Below, one piece after another: positions 47,210 to 57,463 of a DNA stretch of 64,000 nt (position 1 is the first letter of the stretch; every line of letters starts with the position of its first letter). The stretch is taken from positions 1 through 64,000 of the IMG/VR virus record IMGVR_UViG_3300042463_000207; one strand, written 5' to 3'. Under the pieces are notes generated by a model that made no database searches, had not been told where the DNA came from, and saw nothing but the letters and a program-made list of their open reading frames with translations. Position numbers and translations under genes: made by a program. Source of the stretch: a virus.

Positions 47210-50200
47210 TATCTGAGAGATATTTGATTTTTACTATTTACAATTTTTAAGATCATGTTAGTATCTGAACTGTCTTCTCTAATTAAAGTTAAGTAATTTA
47301 AGTAATGTCTAAACTTCTTTCTTTGTAGTTCAGGTTTGTTGTAGTCTAAGTTTGTTGGATTAAGAGTTCTCTTATAACCATTTGATTCAGTAAACCAGAT
47401 GTTTCTATCTGCATAATTACCTTGTAGTACTGTTGTACCTGGAATGACTGGTCCTGTTGGTGGATAGTCTGATCCAATTGGAAACTCTGATCTATCTCTA
47501 GTAATATCCCAGAACTGGTTAAATCTATACTTGTTCTCTTCTTTACTAAATAAGATATCAAAAGAAGATAAGTTAGATTGATTTACCTTAGGATAAGTCT
47601 CACTTAGAGTTACATTGTTCTTAGGAAAGATATTAAGATTTAAGTATCCTGATACTTGTTCAGAATTGTATACTACAGCTTTATCAAAGTTATAATCTAA
47701 GACATGGAACTGATCAATACAGTTTTGTGGTCTTCTTCTATAACACTCTAATATGTATTCAATAGATTTAACAGTGGTAACTGTTTGGCCAGTAATAATT
47801 GGCATCTCTATTTCAAACGGATACTGATCACCATAGAAGTTACAGAAACTTGTACAACCTTCATTATGTTTCCAGATACCGTTCTTCTTAGTAGTTAAGA
47901 ATACATCTTTGGTACCCATGTTTAGATCAGGATGCCAGTCATGGAAAGAAATCCAGAATTCATTCTTAGGGTCATAACTTATTGTCCAGGATGCATCTTC
48001 AAATAGTAACGGATTACCAAGTTGATATATACCAGGTTGTATAGTACCATTAGCATTCTGTATTTGGAAATAGTCTCCCTGACCTTTCTTAGGTCCTGAT
48101 GTAATTAGAGGCACATATATAATTGTACCTGTAAAGTTTGGAGACTTCCATTTTTCTAATAGTTGGTAATCTCTTTTAGAAAAATACAAGATACTGTTTT
48201 CATTATCATATATAGACTGACAACCAATACCAGATACAGGGTTATCCTGATATGGGTAATCTGGGAAGTCATCAGTTAACTTATAAGGTAAGAAATTATT
48301 AAACCACCATTTGAGACCAATCTGAGAGATCTCTTTTAGATTGCTTCCTAGTGAGAATATCTTAGCTTGGTTCTGTGAGATGTAATAAATACCAGCTGGA
48401 GTAGAAATTACAGATAGTCTATTCTGTGATGAACCATATTCATAAGACTGATCTGCATTAATCACAGACTGTCCCGGTTGACTAAATAGACCACCATCTC
48501 CAATAGTAATCTTAGTACCAAGATCTGTTTGTAGAGTATCTACACCTTGATACATCAATGGACTATTGTTCTTAAATGTAATTACAATACCATTTTTATT
48601 AATAGCCTTAACACCTGAAATCTGTGACTGGAATTCTTTGTAATTATTTACTAAGAATACAAACCAACTATCTTTAATTGCCTCCTGTTGTTGTGGAAGA
48701 GAATAGATAATTCTATCAGGAAAATAAGTATAACACAGTTTGGCAATATTTGGATTATAGTATCTGCTCTGTAAGTTACCAGCTGAGAAGTACTGACTAA
48801 ATGCTTTAGTAATACTCAATGAATAATCATACCTATATTCATTACCTCTAGTAATAATTTGTGGGTCCATATTAAACATACTGATGAGATCCGTATATCC
48901 ATATGGGTCATAATATTTTTCTGCTTCAGTAATACCTTGAATTCTAAAATCTACAAGTACTTCTGATTCTACAAAGAAATCTCTCACTGAAGAAACAGCT
49001 AGGTAGAAGTAACAATCTTTTGGTCTAAAAATACCAGGGTAGTTTCCAGCTGTATTGTCTCTATAATCAAAGCCCTTAAAGTCCATTGAATAGAACTGAG
49101 TAGGTTTCCAACCAGTTCCCGGAGGAGTACCACCATTAAAGAACTGAGTAAGTATATTTGAAAAATCAGATACGTCATACTTAGTTGAGTTAACCCAGAA
49201 CTTAGGTTCCGGTATCATCTGTCTTAGTAGATAGTTAAATTCAAAACCATCTGGTTGACCATATAACCAGTCATAGAAAAAGAACATTGAGTTCTTCTCA
49301 GTGTATCTGTTTACAAAAGTATCTCCGCCAAAGAATATTGGTGTAAGAGTAATTTTATTTATAGTGTATTGAATACCTGTTGAACACGTGTACTGCTCTG
49401 GCCATATATGATTTGCATAATAACTATCATCTAGTTTTTGCTCACATGGGGTTATTGCAATTTGTTTTACAGATTCAAGTTGACCATACTGGTTTCTTTT
49501 TCTAACTTTAATAGCACCATAGTGACTTGCAATTGGAAGAGAGAATGGTGTTGAAATACTTCTATCATCAAAAGATGGTCCAGAAATATTACCCCAGGCA
49601 TTACCTTGACCAGAAGCATTATTCTCAAAGTATGACATTGTCACAAGTGACTGGTCATAGTATTTGTTAGAACTATTTAAAATAAACTTAGGACCTAGAT
49701 CTACACCGTTAGGATATGCTGGTTGAAAGTATGGACCACTAAGAGTTCTTAAAACAACTGAGTCAGATCTTTTAAGATTGTTAATAGAGTATCTATTATT
49801 TACAACAGCAGGCCACTGAGATTGATAATATGGAACTTCTTGTATATTACCTCTAATATAAAAAGCATCATCTATTTTTAATCTAGTAACGTATGGTTGA
49901 TTTGATCTCTGAATAAAACTAGGTGGTAAGAAACTATCATACAACCCATGTGATATCATTTGGAGTGCGTACTGATCAAAAGGTAGAAATGCATAAATTA
50001 CACCAAGTGTTGCATCAGCACCTTCTGAGAAGTAATAGAAAAATTTATTTAGAGCACCAAGAACATTACTTACAGCACCAAAAAAAGATACGTTACCAGA
50101 AGATTCTAAGTATGTTGCTGCAGATAATTCTACATCAATATCAGGAGCTGTAAATGTTCCTCCCATTTTAAATCCAACGTCATAGTTGAAACCTTCAAAT

Positions 50201-52803
50201 ATTTGATCAAGTGTATTAGTTCCACCAAATACATTAGTAATAATACTACCCTGATTAAAATATGTTTTTAATTTTTGAAAATATGATCCTGGTATTGCCA
50301 CACCTGTTGGATTACCTACATCTAAGTTCTTAATTTGAGTTTGTGCAATTTGATTAGGAGCTTCATAGAAGGGATCCGTAGGATTAGTTAGAGTAACCCC
50401 AGGTCCAGTACTTACTAGATTTAAAACAGGTTGTGTAGTAAAACTAGCACCAGGTTGTCTCATTACTTTTTTACCTGTAAGTGAAACAAGTGCTTCTGCA
50501 AAACCTATTAGTAGTGCTAGGCCCATAGCAGCATCACTTATCAACTTAAACTTAGGATGCTCATCCGGATACTTAAATGATTGAAATGAATAACCACTAA
50601 GTGCACCATATAGTTTTAGTTCAGTCCCTTCTAAGAAAGGAGTTCTAAACATTGTATCTGGAGAGTGAAAAGTATTTATTTCAATAGGTACAGTTTGACT
50701 ATAACCCTGGTCTAATTTAATATATGGATCATTAAACCGATAGTTTGCTTCTGAAGAGTTACCTGTATTCATTGGTGTTTGAATACAGTTAAAAGGATAG
50801 TTAGGATATAGTCCAGTTCTATTTCTAGCAACATCTCCTTTGATCTTATAGGTTCTCATGTTATTGAGCATACCCTTTGCCACAATTGATCTGTTACCTT
50901 CTCTTGAACCTCTTAAGATTTCATAACCTACAATACCTGGAATATCATTACCGTCATTATCTTTTGGTAATGCTATGTTCTCAAATACTACTCCCATTAA
51001 TCTGATATTCAGATTGTTAGAGTCTCCTGGTACAGAAGCTGTACTTGGTCTATAGTGTAAAGTATTAGCACTTAAATGATTATCTGGAAACTTATGGTGT
51101 CTAATATTGAGACCACAAAGATCATTAATGTAAATAGTATTTCCTTGTGGATCTATATAACTAGCATGTCCATCTGAACCAGTCCAACAGTGCTCAGTAG
51201 AATTCCATATCTCTGGTTGTCTATCTGGATATATCTCAGATGACTCCCAGTAACCCATTTCTCCAGAGGCAATTACAGTGCCACCATCATTTGTAGTTGT
51301 ACCAAGAATAGATGCAACACCATTGGTATTAGCAGTATTATACATCTCAAATAGTTGATCACTATTTGTTAAAGTATTTACATCATTAATAGTATTTGTT
51401 CTCTCATTACCTGATACTGTAGTATTTGTTCCTGTAAGGATATAACTATAATCTTGAGGAGGTCTTCCTGGAATGTGATATGATGCAGACTTGTCTCCAG
51501 TATTATATACCCAACGAATAAAGAATGCATATACTTCATCTCTTAAGTAACTACCTTTATTACCACCCTTTACATAATAGTCTGCAGGATATTCTACAGA
51601 TACCCATTTAGCTCTAATTATGTTTGCTAGTGGTTGGTAGTTAAAGTCAAATCTTGTTCTTGGACCAACTCTAAGTAAGTAACTATTTACATCTGTAATC
51701 TGATCTGATGTTTCATAGATTGGATTGGTAATTGGAAGAAATTCTAGTGGGACAGTTATTAAGTCATCTTTTATTTGATCTAACTCAATAACATTAGTCT
51801 TTGTAGAGTATGTACCAATTTGTTTTGCAACAGTACCCTGATTAATATTCTGTACAACTACTAATACAAACTCATCAAAGTTTTCTTGATCTGCTTCTAC
51901 ATTAATTGTAATAGCTCCTTGTAGATCATCAGGAAAATAAATTGGTTGGGTATTACTTGGAGAAAAATAATCTGTAACTCTCTGACCCTTTATTAAATAA
52001 GCAATAACAGCAAAGTATGTTCCATTTCTAAGTGTCCCACCAGACTCACCTCTTTGAATAGAAAGACATGGTGTTTGTACAAGTCTTGCAAGTCTAATAC
52101 GATCACAATCTAATTCATTAGTGTCATCACAGGTTGTACAGTTTACATTAGTGGAACAGTCTTGCACCCATGCTACACCAGGCCATAGTGTCAGATCACC
52201 TGTAGAGTTTACATACTGGTTTACTGATGTATTATAAACAGCTGGAGTAGGGTTAGTAATAGTATTAAGTAGCCACTGATAGTCATTAGATGGCCAAGTT
52301 TGTGGATCTCCTACATTTAAAAATCTATCTGGATTTAAACCATCAGCCCAATATACTTGCCATGAGCAGTCTTCTTTTTCTCTAGATGATCCTGATATAA
52401 GAAATCTCTTATCAAAACCTAAGCATTCATCTTGAACAATAGGTCTGTAAATACATCTCTCTTCTTCTAGTAAACCAATCTCTGACATAACAGGCTTACC
52501 ATTTAAAGCATGACCTGCAGAATAGATGATCCACTTATCTGAGTAGAGATGAATTGCTCCTATTATATAAACATCTGTTACTCCATTTGCACCAGTTGTA
52601 GGCATAGTAACTCCGGCTACAGCACATAGCACATTAGATGCTTCATTTGATAGAGTACCTAAATTACCTTCTGATGTATTGTTAGTTGCATTACGGGCAT
52701 GTATCCACATACCTTCTGATACAAATGAAGGATCTGAATCTTTATTAAGACCCTTTACAAATGTGTGCGTAACACTCTGAGATGTATCCTGAAGTTTTGC
52801 CAT
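47209..52803 (-). CDS. Muzzle/tail protein, 1864 aa (P22 gp10-like stabilisation family)
   Basis: A long, Asn/Tyr/Thr-rich, beta-rich protein with few Lys runs and many aromatic residues. It begins MAKLQDTSQSVTHTFVKGLNKDSDPSFV, the conserved opening I associate with the crAss-like tail stabilisation/muzzle protein, often compared with P22 gp10. The N-terminal 50-250 region has Cys pairs (NCTTCDDTNELDCD). There is one hydrophobic helix near residue 770 (MGLALLIGFAEALVSL). The size agrees with muzzle proteins that form the distal end of the short tail. Both ends overlap the neighbours as TAATG, placing it in the connector operon with the ring-type genes and followed by the tail lysin. The family call is from memory of crAss-like genomes; individual domains cannot be drawn. 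Confidence 0.75.
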   Translation of the reverse strand: MAKLQDTSQSVTHTFVKGLNKDSDPSFVSEGMWIHARNATNNTSEGNLGTLSNEASNVLCAVAGVTMPTTGANGVTDVYIIGAIHLYSDKWIIYSAGHALNGKPVMSEIGLLEEERCIYRPIVQDECLGFDKRFLISGSSREKEDCSWQVYWADGLNPDRFLNVGDPQTWPSNDYQWLLNTITNPTPAVYNTSVNQYVNSTGDLTLWPGVAWVQDCSTNVNCTTCDDTNELDCDRIRLARLVQTPCLSIQRGESGGTLRNGTYFAVIAYLIKGQRVTDYFSPSNTQPIYFPDDLQGAITINVEADQENFDEFVLVVVQNINQGTVAKQIGTYSTKTNVIELDQIKDDLITVPLEFLPITNPIYETSDQITDVNSYLLRVGPRTRFDFNYQPLANIIRAKWVSVEYPADYYVKGGNKGSYLRDEVYAFFIRWVYNTGDKSASYHIPGRPPQDYSYILTGTNTTVSGNERTNTINDVNTLTNSDQLFEMYNTANTNGVASILGTTTNDGGTVIASGEMGYWESSEIYPDRQPEIWNSTEHCWTGSDGHASYIDPQGNTIYINDLCGLNIRHHKFPDNHLSANTLHYRPSTASVPGDSNNLNIRLMGVVFENIALPKDNDGNDIPGIVGYEILRGSREGNRSIVAKGMLNNMRTYKIKGDVARNRTGLYPNYPFNCIQTPMNTGNSSEANYRFNDPYIKLDQGYSQTVPIEINTFHSPDTMFRTPFLEGTELKLYGALSGYSFQSFKYPDEHPKFKLISDAAMGLALLIGFAEALVSLTGKKVMRQPGASFTTQPVLNLVSTGPGVTLTNPTDPFYEAPNQIAQTQIKNLDVGNPTGVAIPGSYFQKLKTYFNQGSIITNVFGGTNTLDQIFEGFNYDVGFKMGGTFTAPDIDVELSAATYLESSGNVSFFGAVSNVLGALNKFFYYFSEGADATLGVIYAFLPFDQYALQMISHGLYDSFLPPSFIQRSNQPYVTRLKIDDAFYIRGNIQEVPYYQSQWPAVVNNRYSINNLKRSDSVVLRTLSGPYFQPAYPNGVDLGPKFILNSSNKYYDQSLVTMSYFENNASGQGNAWGNISGPSFDDRSISTPFSLPIASHYGAIKVRKRNQYGQLESVKQIAITPCEQKLDDSYYANHIWPEQYTCSTGIQYTINKITLTPIFFGGDTFVNRYTEKNSMFFFYDWLYGQPDGFEFNYLLRQMIPEPKFWVNSTKYDVSDFSNILTQFFNGGTPPGTGWKPTQFYSMDFKGFDYRDNTAGNYPGIFRPKDCYFYLAVSSVRDFFVESEVLVDFRIQGITEAEKYYDPYGYTDLISMFNMDPQIITRGNEYRYDYSLSITKAFSQYFSAGNLQSRYYNPNIAKLCYTYFPDRIIYSLPQQQEAIKDSWFVFLVNNYKEFQSQISGVKAINKNGIVITFKNNSPLMYQGVDTLQTDLGTKITIGDGGLFSQPGQSVINADQSYEYGSSQNRLSVISTPAGIYYISQNQAKIFSLGSNLKEISQIGLKWWFNNFLPYKLTDDFPDYPYQDNPVSGIGCQSIYDNENSILYFSKRDYQLLEKWKSPNFTGTIIYVPLITSGPKKGQGDYFQIQNANGTIQPGIYQLGNPLLFEDASWTISYDPKNEFWISFHDWHPDLNMGTKDVFLTTKKNGIWKHNEGCTSFCNFYGDQYPFEIEMPIITGQTVTTVKSIEYILECYRRRPQNCIDQFHVLDYNFDKAVVYNSEQVSGYLNLNIFPKNNVTLSETYPKVNQSNLSSFDILFSKEENKYRFNQFWDITRDRSEFPIGSDYPPTGPVIPGTTVLQGNYADRNIWFTESNGYKRTLNPTNLDYNKPELQRKKFRHYLNYLTLIREDSSDTNMILKIVNSKNQISLR

Positions 52804-53882
52804 TACATGTATCTTCTATTGTAACCATTGGTACCATTGTAACCATTATTTCTATAGTATCTATTATCTGGAGAATAACTCTCAAACATATAATAATATT
52901 TACCGTACATAGCTTTTCTATTAGCCCACCACATATCAGCCATCTCTCTAAAGTTTGGAGTATTGACAAGACTTAATGCAGCATTTCTAGCTACTCTTAC
53001 TCTCTGTTCAATAAGCTGCATTCTTTGTGCTACATCCTCTCCATTCAAATAAAGGTTTTCCATGATTCTTGCTTTTAATGCATACTCATAGTATTCATTA
53101 AGTAGATCATGATCTGGAACTAATAGGTTACCATTCTCATCCTCCATTTGACCTTGGTAGTTTAAATATACTTTACCAGTATCAAAGGTTGTGAATAAGA
53201 ACCCATCTTTGATCCAACCTTCATTTGGGGTGTTCCAATAAAGATTTGGACAGTCACATTCTATATTCTGACTAGTCTTCATTCTTAATGGAAAGAGTTG
53301 TGTATAAACTCTTGTAGATCCTGGATTACTAATTACTTGAACAAGTTCATACTTATCTCCTTTACAGTTCATAAAAACCCTTGGTCTTGTACAAACATCT
53401 CCATAAGGAGCTAAAGGATCATACTCAGTTGGAATAGGATTGGGAGCACATGTAGCAGGACATGTATTGTCTGGACATGCTGCAGTATGGTTACATGGGT
53501 TTGCATTACATGTAGCACAGTTTACTGTAATTGGTGCACATACATCTACGGTAGCTGGAGTCTCTACATATGGTACTTCTTGGATATTAGTACCACCCAC
53601 CCATCCATTATAACCCACGTGTTCAGTAAAGTGACCACAGATAAATGCAAAGTTGAATGTGTAGAAATCATCTGGTAGTTTTACTTTACCATGACACACA
53701 TCAAGAATTACTTCTCTTTGTTGATTGATTCTTAAACCAAGATCATAGTTTAATTTCTTCACCAGTTTAATTAACTGCTGTGGCTCTATCATATTTTCTA
53801 GAGCAAATGTATTTAAGTCAACTGTTACATCTTCTAACAATTGATTAAATGTTCTGTACCGGAGTGTGTAATTAAAGTCCAT
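52803..53882 (-). CDS. Connector/tail-ring type protein, 359 aa
   Basis: Starts MDFNYTLRYRTFNQLLEDVTVDLNTFA. It is soluble, with an N-terminal helical bundle (to about 75) and a central Cys-rich insertion (about 110-150: CAPITVNCATCNANPCNHTAACPDN in outline, at least nine Cys) that may be a zinc or disulfide module. The C-terminal region is helical and basic and ends with Tyr/Asn-rich RRYM. It is joined by TAATG overlaps to the genes on both sides. Order (193-220-359-1864 aa) matches the ring/tail-stub block seen in crAss-like phages between capsid and muzzle genes, hence the call. The precise ring position cannot be read from the sequence. Confidence 0.6.
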   Translation of the reverse strand: MDFNYTLRYRTFNQLLEDVTVDLNTFALENMIEPQQLIKLVKKLNYDLGLRINQQREVILDVCHGKVKLPDDFYTFNFAFICGHFTEHVGYNGWVGGTNIQEVPYVETPATVDVCAPITVNCATCNANPCNHTAACPDNTCPATCAPNPIPTEYDPLAPYGDVCTRPRVFMNCKGDKYELVQVISNPGSTRVYTQLFPLRMKTSQNIECDCPNLYWNTPNEGWIKDGFLFTTFDTGKVYLNYQGQMEDENGNLLVPDHDLLNEYYEYALKARIMENLYLNGEDVAQRMQLIEQRVRVARNAALSLVNTPNFREMADMWWANRKAMYGKYYYMFESYSPDNRYYRNNGYNGTNGYNRRYM

Positions 53883-54544
53883 TATCTAAGAGTGTTTTGG
53901 CTATCATCTATATTATCTGAAGGAGCCTGTAATGATATGGTTAATTCTTTAACAGTATACTGTTCAATTTCAGAGAACAGATATTCTGGAAATGGTAATG
54001 GTTGATCTTGTCTTATAAGACAATCATCTGTAGTACATGTGTCTGCTTGACCTTCAAAGATTGCTTCTATTCTAACAGCATCCCAATCTACATTAGGAAA
54101 GTATACATAACCATTTAAGTACCAAAAATAAATACTTCTATTGTACTTAAAGGTTGTAGTTTTAGTCATAGAAACCCAAGTACCAGGATCTGTACGGAAT
54201 AACTCTATTGTACCATCTATTGAAGATACAGTACGTATAATTGGACCAAATACACCATTTAAAATAGTTGGTAGTTTTTCTTTTGATCTTTTAAAATAAC
54301 AACCTGAGTAAACACCAATACATCCAGCTTCCACCTTGTCTACATCAATGAGTTCAACATAAGGCAGTACTTGGAAGATAGAACTAATTTTCATCAGCCT
54401 GAACTGATTGTCTTCTCTCTTAAGCAATGTTTGCCCATACTTAGTCAGTAGAAAGTATATGTTTCTATCAGTTAAGAAAGCATCTTCCTTTACTGCTTTG
54501 AGTGTATTTCTAACTCTTGAGATTGCTTCTCCAATTGTGGTCAT
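53882..54544 (-). CDS. Head-tail connector/ring-type protein, 220 aa
   Basis: A 220-aa protein with a helical N-terminus (MTTIGEAISRVRNTLKAVKEDAFLTDRNIYFLL) followed by mixed beta strands (FKYNRSIYFWYLNGYVYF). The length and operon position fit the small ring proteins under the portal, functionally like P22 gp4-type tail accessory factors, but sequence alone does not prove this. It overlaps the 193-aa gene by ATGA and the 359-aa gene by TAATG, so all three are expected to be made in fixed ratio. No enzymatic motif is visible. Confidence 0.6.
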   Translation of the reverse strand: MTTIGEAISRVRNTLKAVKEDAFLTDRNIYFLLTKYGQTLLKREDNQFRLMKISSIFQVLPYVELIDVDKVEAGCIGVYSGCYFKRSKEKLPTILNGVFGPIIRTVSSIDGTIELFRTDPGTWVSMTKTTTFKYNRSIYFWYLNGYVYFPNVDWDAVRIEAIFEGQADTCTTDDCLIRQDQPLPFPEYLFSEIEQYTVKELTISLQAPSDNIDDSQNTLR

Positions 54545-55122
54545 AGATCAAATTCATTATAGTCTTTTAAACCATCTTGTTGCTGCTTTAAAAGAACACT
54601 TTTATAATACTGTTTTCTATTCTCTAGTCTTAGTTTTTTTGTAGGATCAACTACAATATAAGTATTCCAGTTTTCAGGATAGGATTTAGCAACAGATCTT
54701 TTAAAGTCTCTATTGGCCACAAACTTCCACAACTCTCTATTCTTCATCTTGTGTTTAATTGCAAAACTGGTAAAGAATATCTTAGCTAGTTTACCATCTG
54801 TTTCCCAATTCTTGTTTGTAACTTTTACACCATATTTCTTGGACTTGGCATAATCAATATTTTCTTTCCTACTATTGTCACACGAACCAATAAAAAGCCA
54901 ACCTACAGAGTTTGGTAATTGCATACCATCTCTTGTATCTATTACTTTTGTCCAAACACTTTTATTAAAAGATCTAATAATCTTTCTTAGTGTGTCATTA
55001 TCCACATCCTTGTATCTGGGATACTTTTTTCTAAAACTATCAAAGAACTCTTTGTTCAACATAGTATGGACTTTAGGTCTGTATCTTGGGCCTGTCAAAT
55101 CCGGGCTCTTAAATTCCTTCAT
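54541..55122 (-). CDS. Basic structural-block protein of unknown function, 193 aa
   Basis: First gene of the tail-connector operon, right after an intrinsic terminator and a candidate promoter. The 193-aa product is strongly basic (many Lys/Arg) and aromatic, with a conserved-looking central part (GWLFIGSCDNSRKENIDYAKSKKYGVKV) and helical C-terminus with Lys/Gln runs. It might bind DNA or the capsid interior. I do not recognise a family. The start ATG at 55120-55122 is preceded by TATGG-TATG and an A-rich leader. Strand, overlap with the next gene (ATGA) and length leave little doubt that it is coding. Confidence 0.6.
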   Translation of the reverse strand: MKEFKSPDLTGPRYRPKVHTMLNKEFFDSFRKKYPRYKDVDNDTLRKIIRSFNKSVWTKVIDTRDGMQLPNSVGWLFIGSCDNSRKENIDYAKSKKYGVKVTNKNWETDGKLAKIFFTSFAIKHKMKNRELWKFVANRDFKRSVAKSYPENWNTYIVVDPTKKLRLENRKQYYKSVLLKQQQDGLKDYNEFDL

Positions 55123-55133
55123 ACCATATAGAT

Positions 55134-55144
55134 TAATATACTAA
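55134..55144 (-). promoter_or_regulatory. Candidate late promoter element TTAGTATATTA
   Basis: On the minus strand the 11-mer TTAGTATATTA lies 11 bases before the ATG at 55122 and about 30 bases after an intrinsic terminator, which makes a new transcription start here necessary for the connector operon. The same 11-mer stands before the fibre gene at 57458, and a near copy before the 1530-aa gene. It may be a promoter for the phage polymerase or the host. Confidence 0.5.
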
Positions 55145-55173
55145 AAATTATGCACTTTAGCAAATATAAGCAT

Positions 55174-55200
55174 AAAACAAAACCCCCGCTAGTGCGAGGG
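55174..55200 (-). terminator. Strong intrinsic terminator after the fibre genes
   Basis: On the minus strand CCCTCGC, loop ACTA, GCGGGGG (7 bp, one G-T wobble) is followed by TTTTGTTTT. It lies 39 bases downstream of the stop of the 181-aa fibre gene and ends that transcription unit. The GC-rich stem stands out in this A+T-rich DNA. Confidence 0.92.
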
Positions 55201-55239
55201 CTTTGCCTTGTTGTCACAGAAACCAACAACTGTAACTTC

Positions 55240-55785
55240 TTAGAATATTAATACGGCTCTTAACCTTGTTGTTGTACCCATAGGTCTTACAATACCAATA
55301 GTAATTAAACCTGTTGTATCATTTACAGATACACCATAGAATTCTGTTGGAGATTCATATGGTTGAAGGAGTTTCCAAACACCTGCAGAAAGATACCAAA
55401 GACTAATAACAAAATCTGAAGGTTCAGAACCACTTAAACTACATAGAGATGGTGTAATACCGCATGCTGCTAATTCAGCTTGTGTAATTGTAAGTGTTGT
55501 ATTATCAAAGTTTGTATTAATCTCTTTTACATATCTTAACTTCTGTTGAGTAAGTTCTTGACAGAAGTATGTAGTAATTTCATTTAGAGCAACTGCTACA
55601 TTAGTATCTGATGTTACTACTGTATCATCACCACATTCAATATCTGCACCGGTGTATATAATACACTGTGCATCAAAGACCTCAGAACACGGTTCTGGAT
55701 CTGGGCATCCGGCTGGAGTTGGGCATGGTGGAAGAGTTACTAGTGCATCATCACACCCACAATTTTGACATTTATTTAGTGACAT
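55240..55785 (-). CDS. Small fibre-type virion protein, 181 aa
   Basis: A Cys/Pro-rich N-terminus (CQNCGCDDALVTLPPCPTPAGCPDPEPC, in short: five Cys pairs or singles in the first 35 residues) is followed by CIIYTGADIEC and NVAVALNEITTYFCQEL, then a beta-rich C-terminal domain. The block C-[VI]-I-[WY]-x-G-x-D-I-x-C followed by a helix also occurs in the next upstream gene, suggesting a common anchor to the capsid or a shared fibre shaft start. C-terminal strands (WYLSAGVWKLLQPY) fit a receptor- or partner-binding knob. It is the last gene before a terminator. Role as a short head or tail fibre is inference. Confidence 0.6.
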   Translation of the reverse strand: MSLNKCQNCGCDDALVTLPPCPTPAGCPDPEPCSEVFDAQCIIYTGADIECGDDTVVTSDTNVAVALNEITTYFCQELTQQKLRYVKEINTNFDNTTLTITQAELAACGITPSLCSLSGSEPSDFVISLWYLSAGVWKLLQPYESPTEFYGVSVNDTTGLITIGIVRPMGTTTRLRAVLIF

Positions 55786-55796
55786 ATCTTATATTA

Positions 55797-57458
55797 TTAT
55801 GGACATACAATTGATAAGCCCGTTTCAGTATTACATGGATCTAGATATGCAATCATACCATCTAGACTAAGTTCAAAACCACCAATCTGATCTGGTTGAG
55901 CAGCATCACAACTAAAGTTCCAAGTATTATTAAATGTATTAGATACTAACGGAAAGTTTGCATTAGATGGTGCATTATGAATATCAGAAGCTGCTGCAAT
56001 ATAATTTGGTAAATATTCACCAGATCTAATGTTAGATGTTATAAATCTAAATGGACTATTACCTACTGCAGAAGTTCCTATTGTTGTTTCTTCAATATCT
56101 AATAGAGTTTGGATTTGGAGTTGTTTAGTAGATGTAATAAATATATTTACAATACTAGTTAAAGCTGTACCAGTAGACCCTCCTACATTAATTTGTCTTG
56201 CAATTGGTTGCCATCCTGATCTATACAGTCCATCAAAGTTACCAGCAGTAATTGAAGTTGGTACCACTGAAGCACCATTATTAAAAGTAATTGAACCACT
56301 AGCATTGATTGAACATCCACCAACACCACTCCATGTAGTACATCCTTGAATTGAATTATATGCATTCAATGAAGTAAAAGGAATAACAGATCCTGGAGAT
56401 GCTGGATTTTCTAAAGGAATATACACATTACCTCTAAAATGAACTTGATTACCAATTCTTCTACACTGTGGTTTTGTTACTCCAGAGTAATAAGCAAAAC
56501 CATTAAGATCTACCCAACCAGTATCTGTAATATTTGCTGTAATTACATTACCTGTGTTATCTAAATTTACAGTAGCGGTGTCAGCTACTGTAATTGAGAA
56601 TGTACTTACATAATTATATACATCACAGATTGCAATCCATAAGTTATTAATTGCCTCTGCTGCTGTATTTAAATTAGCTGATGTTACCCATGTACCTGCA
56701 TATGCTACAGAAAATGCTGTACCAAATACAAGTGATGTATCTGCATCAGTAATACATTGAGATAATACTGCTGCAGTTATTGCAGATGCTTCTCCCGTTG
56801 CTGCTTTTAATGCACAGTAACCATAAGTATTATCATTAAGTAATGCATTTAAAACTGTATCAATAGGATAGTTACCTGGAGATACAACTGTTCCACTTAA
56901 TGTACAATCTACCGGAATAGAAGGTAATGTAAATGTAGGAACTGGTGCAGACTCTAAAGCTGTAACTCTAAGATCTAAACTTGTTATACTAGCTTGAATA
57001 GTTGCAATTTCTGTTACAAGGGAACAAACTTTAATACCGATTGCTTGAGCATATTGAGAAACAGTCATTACTGTTACACCACCTACTACAAAACATGGTG
57101 CAACTGTAACTAATGTATCAGCACCTGTAGATTTAGTTGTATTTACAATAGGACTTGTTGATGGATCTGCAATAGTATTTATTTCAGTTTGTAGTGCACA
57201 AATTCTTTCAATTAAAAACTGAATAAGTGCTGTAAAATCATTTGGTGCACAGGCAGTTAAATTGAAACATGACAAATCATAATTTGTTACATTCAAGATA
57301 TCTAGAACAGTACATAGTTCTGCAGCAAGCTTAGCTACTACATCAGATACTGTATCACCCGCACATAGTTTAATGCACGGAATATCAGGACCCTGCCAAA
57401 TAACACAGTTAGATGAAATTGGGCTGCAAGGTTTGTTATCTAGATTCAAAGGTTTCAT
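55797..57458 (-). CDS. Head/tail fibre protein, 553 aa
   Basis: The N-terminal segment has C-[VI]-I-W-x-G-x-D-I-x-C and a following helix (residues 8-52), shared with the 181-aa protein. Residues 110-330 are Thr/Val/Ala-rich with regular short strands, the look of a trimeric beta shaft. A C-terminal domain begins near VDLNGFAYYSG, with GNQVHFRGNVYIPL strands, a pattern common in phage fibre tips that contact the host. There is no signal or membrane segment. It lies in the transcription unit between capsid and connector genes, 11 bases upstream of the 181-aa gene. The start is supported by a TTAGTATATTA element five bases ahead of it. The call is by composition and context. Confidence 0.7.
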   Translation of the reverse strand: MKPLNLDNKPCSPISSNCVIWQGPDIPCIKLCAGDTVSDVVAKLAAELCTVLDILNVTNYDLSCFNLTACAPNDFTALIQFLIERICALQTEINTIADPSTSPIVNTTKSTGADTLVTVAPCFVVGGVTVMTVSQYAQAIGIKVCSLVTEIATIQASITSLDLRVTALESAPVPTFTLPSIPVDCTLSGTVVSPGNYPIDTVLNALLNDNTYGYCALKAATGEASAITAAVLSQCITDADTSLVFGTAFSVAYAGTWVTSANLNTAAEAINNLWIAICDVYNYVSTFSITVADTATVNLDNTGNVITANITDTGWVDLNGFAYYSGVTKPQCRRIGNQVHFRGNVYIPLENPASPGSVIPFTSLNAYNSIQGCTTWSGVGGCSINASGSITFNNGASVVPTSITAGNFDGLYRSGWQPIARQINVGGSTGTALTSIVNIFITSTKQLQIQTLLDIEETTIGTSAVGNSPFRFITSNIRSGEYLPNYIAAASDIHNAPSNANFPLVSNTFNNTWNFSCDAAQPDQIGGFELSLDGMIAYLDPCNTETGLSIVCP

Positions 57459-57463
57459 ATCTA

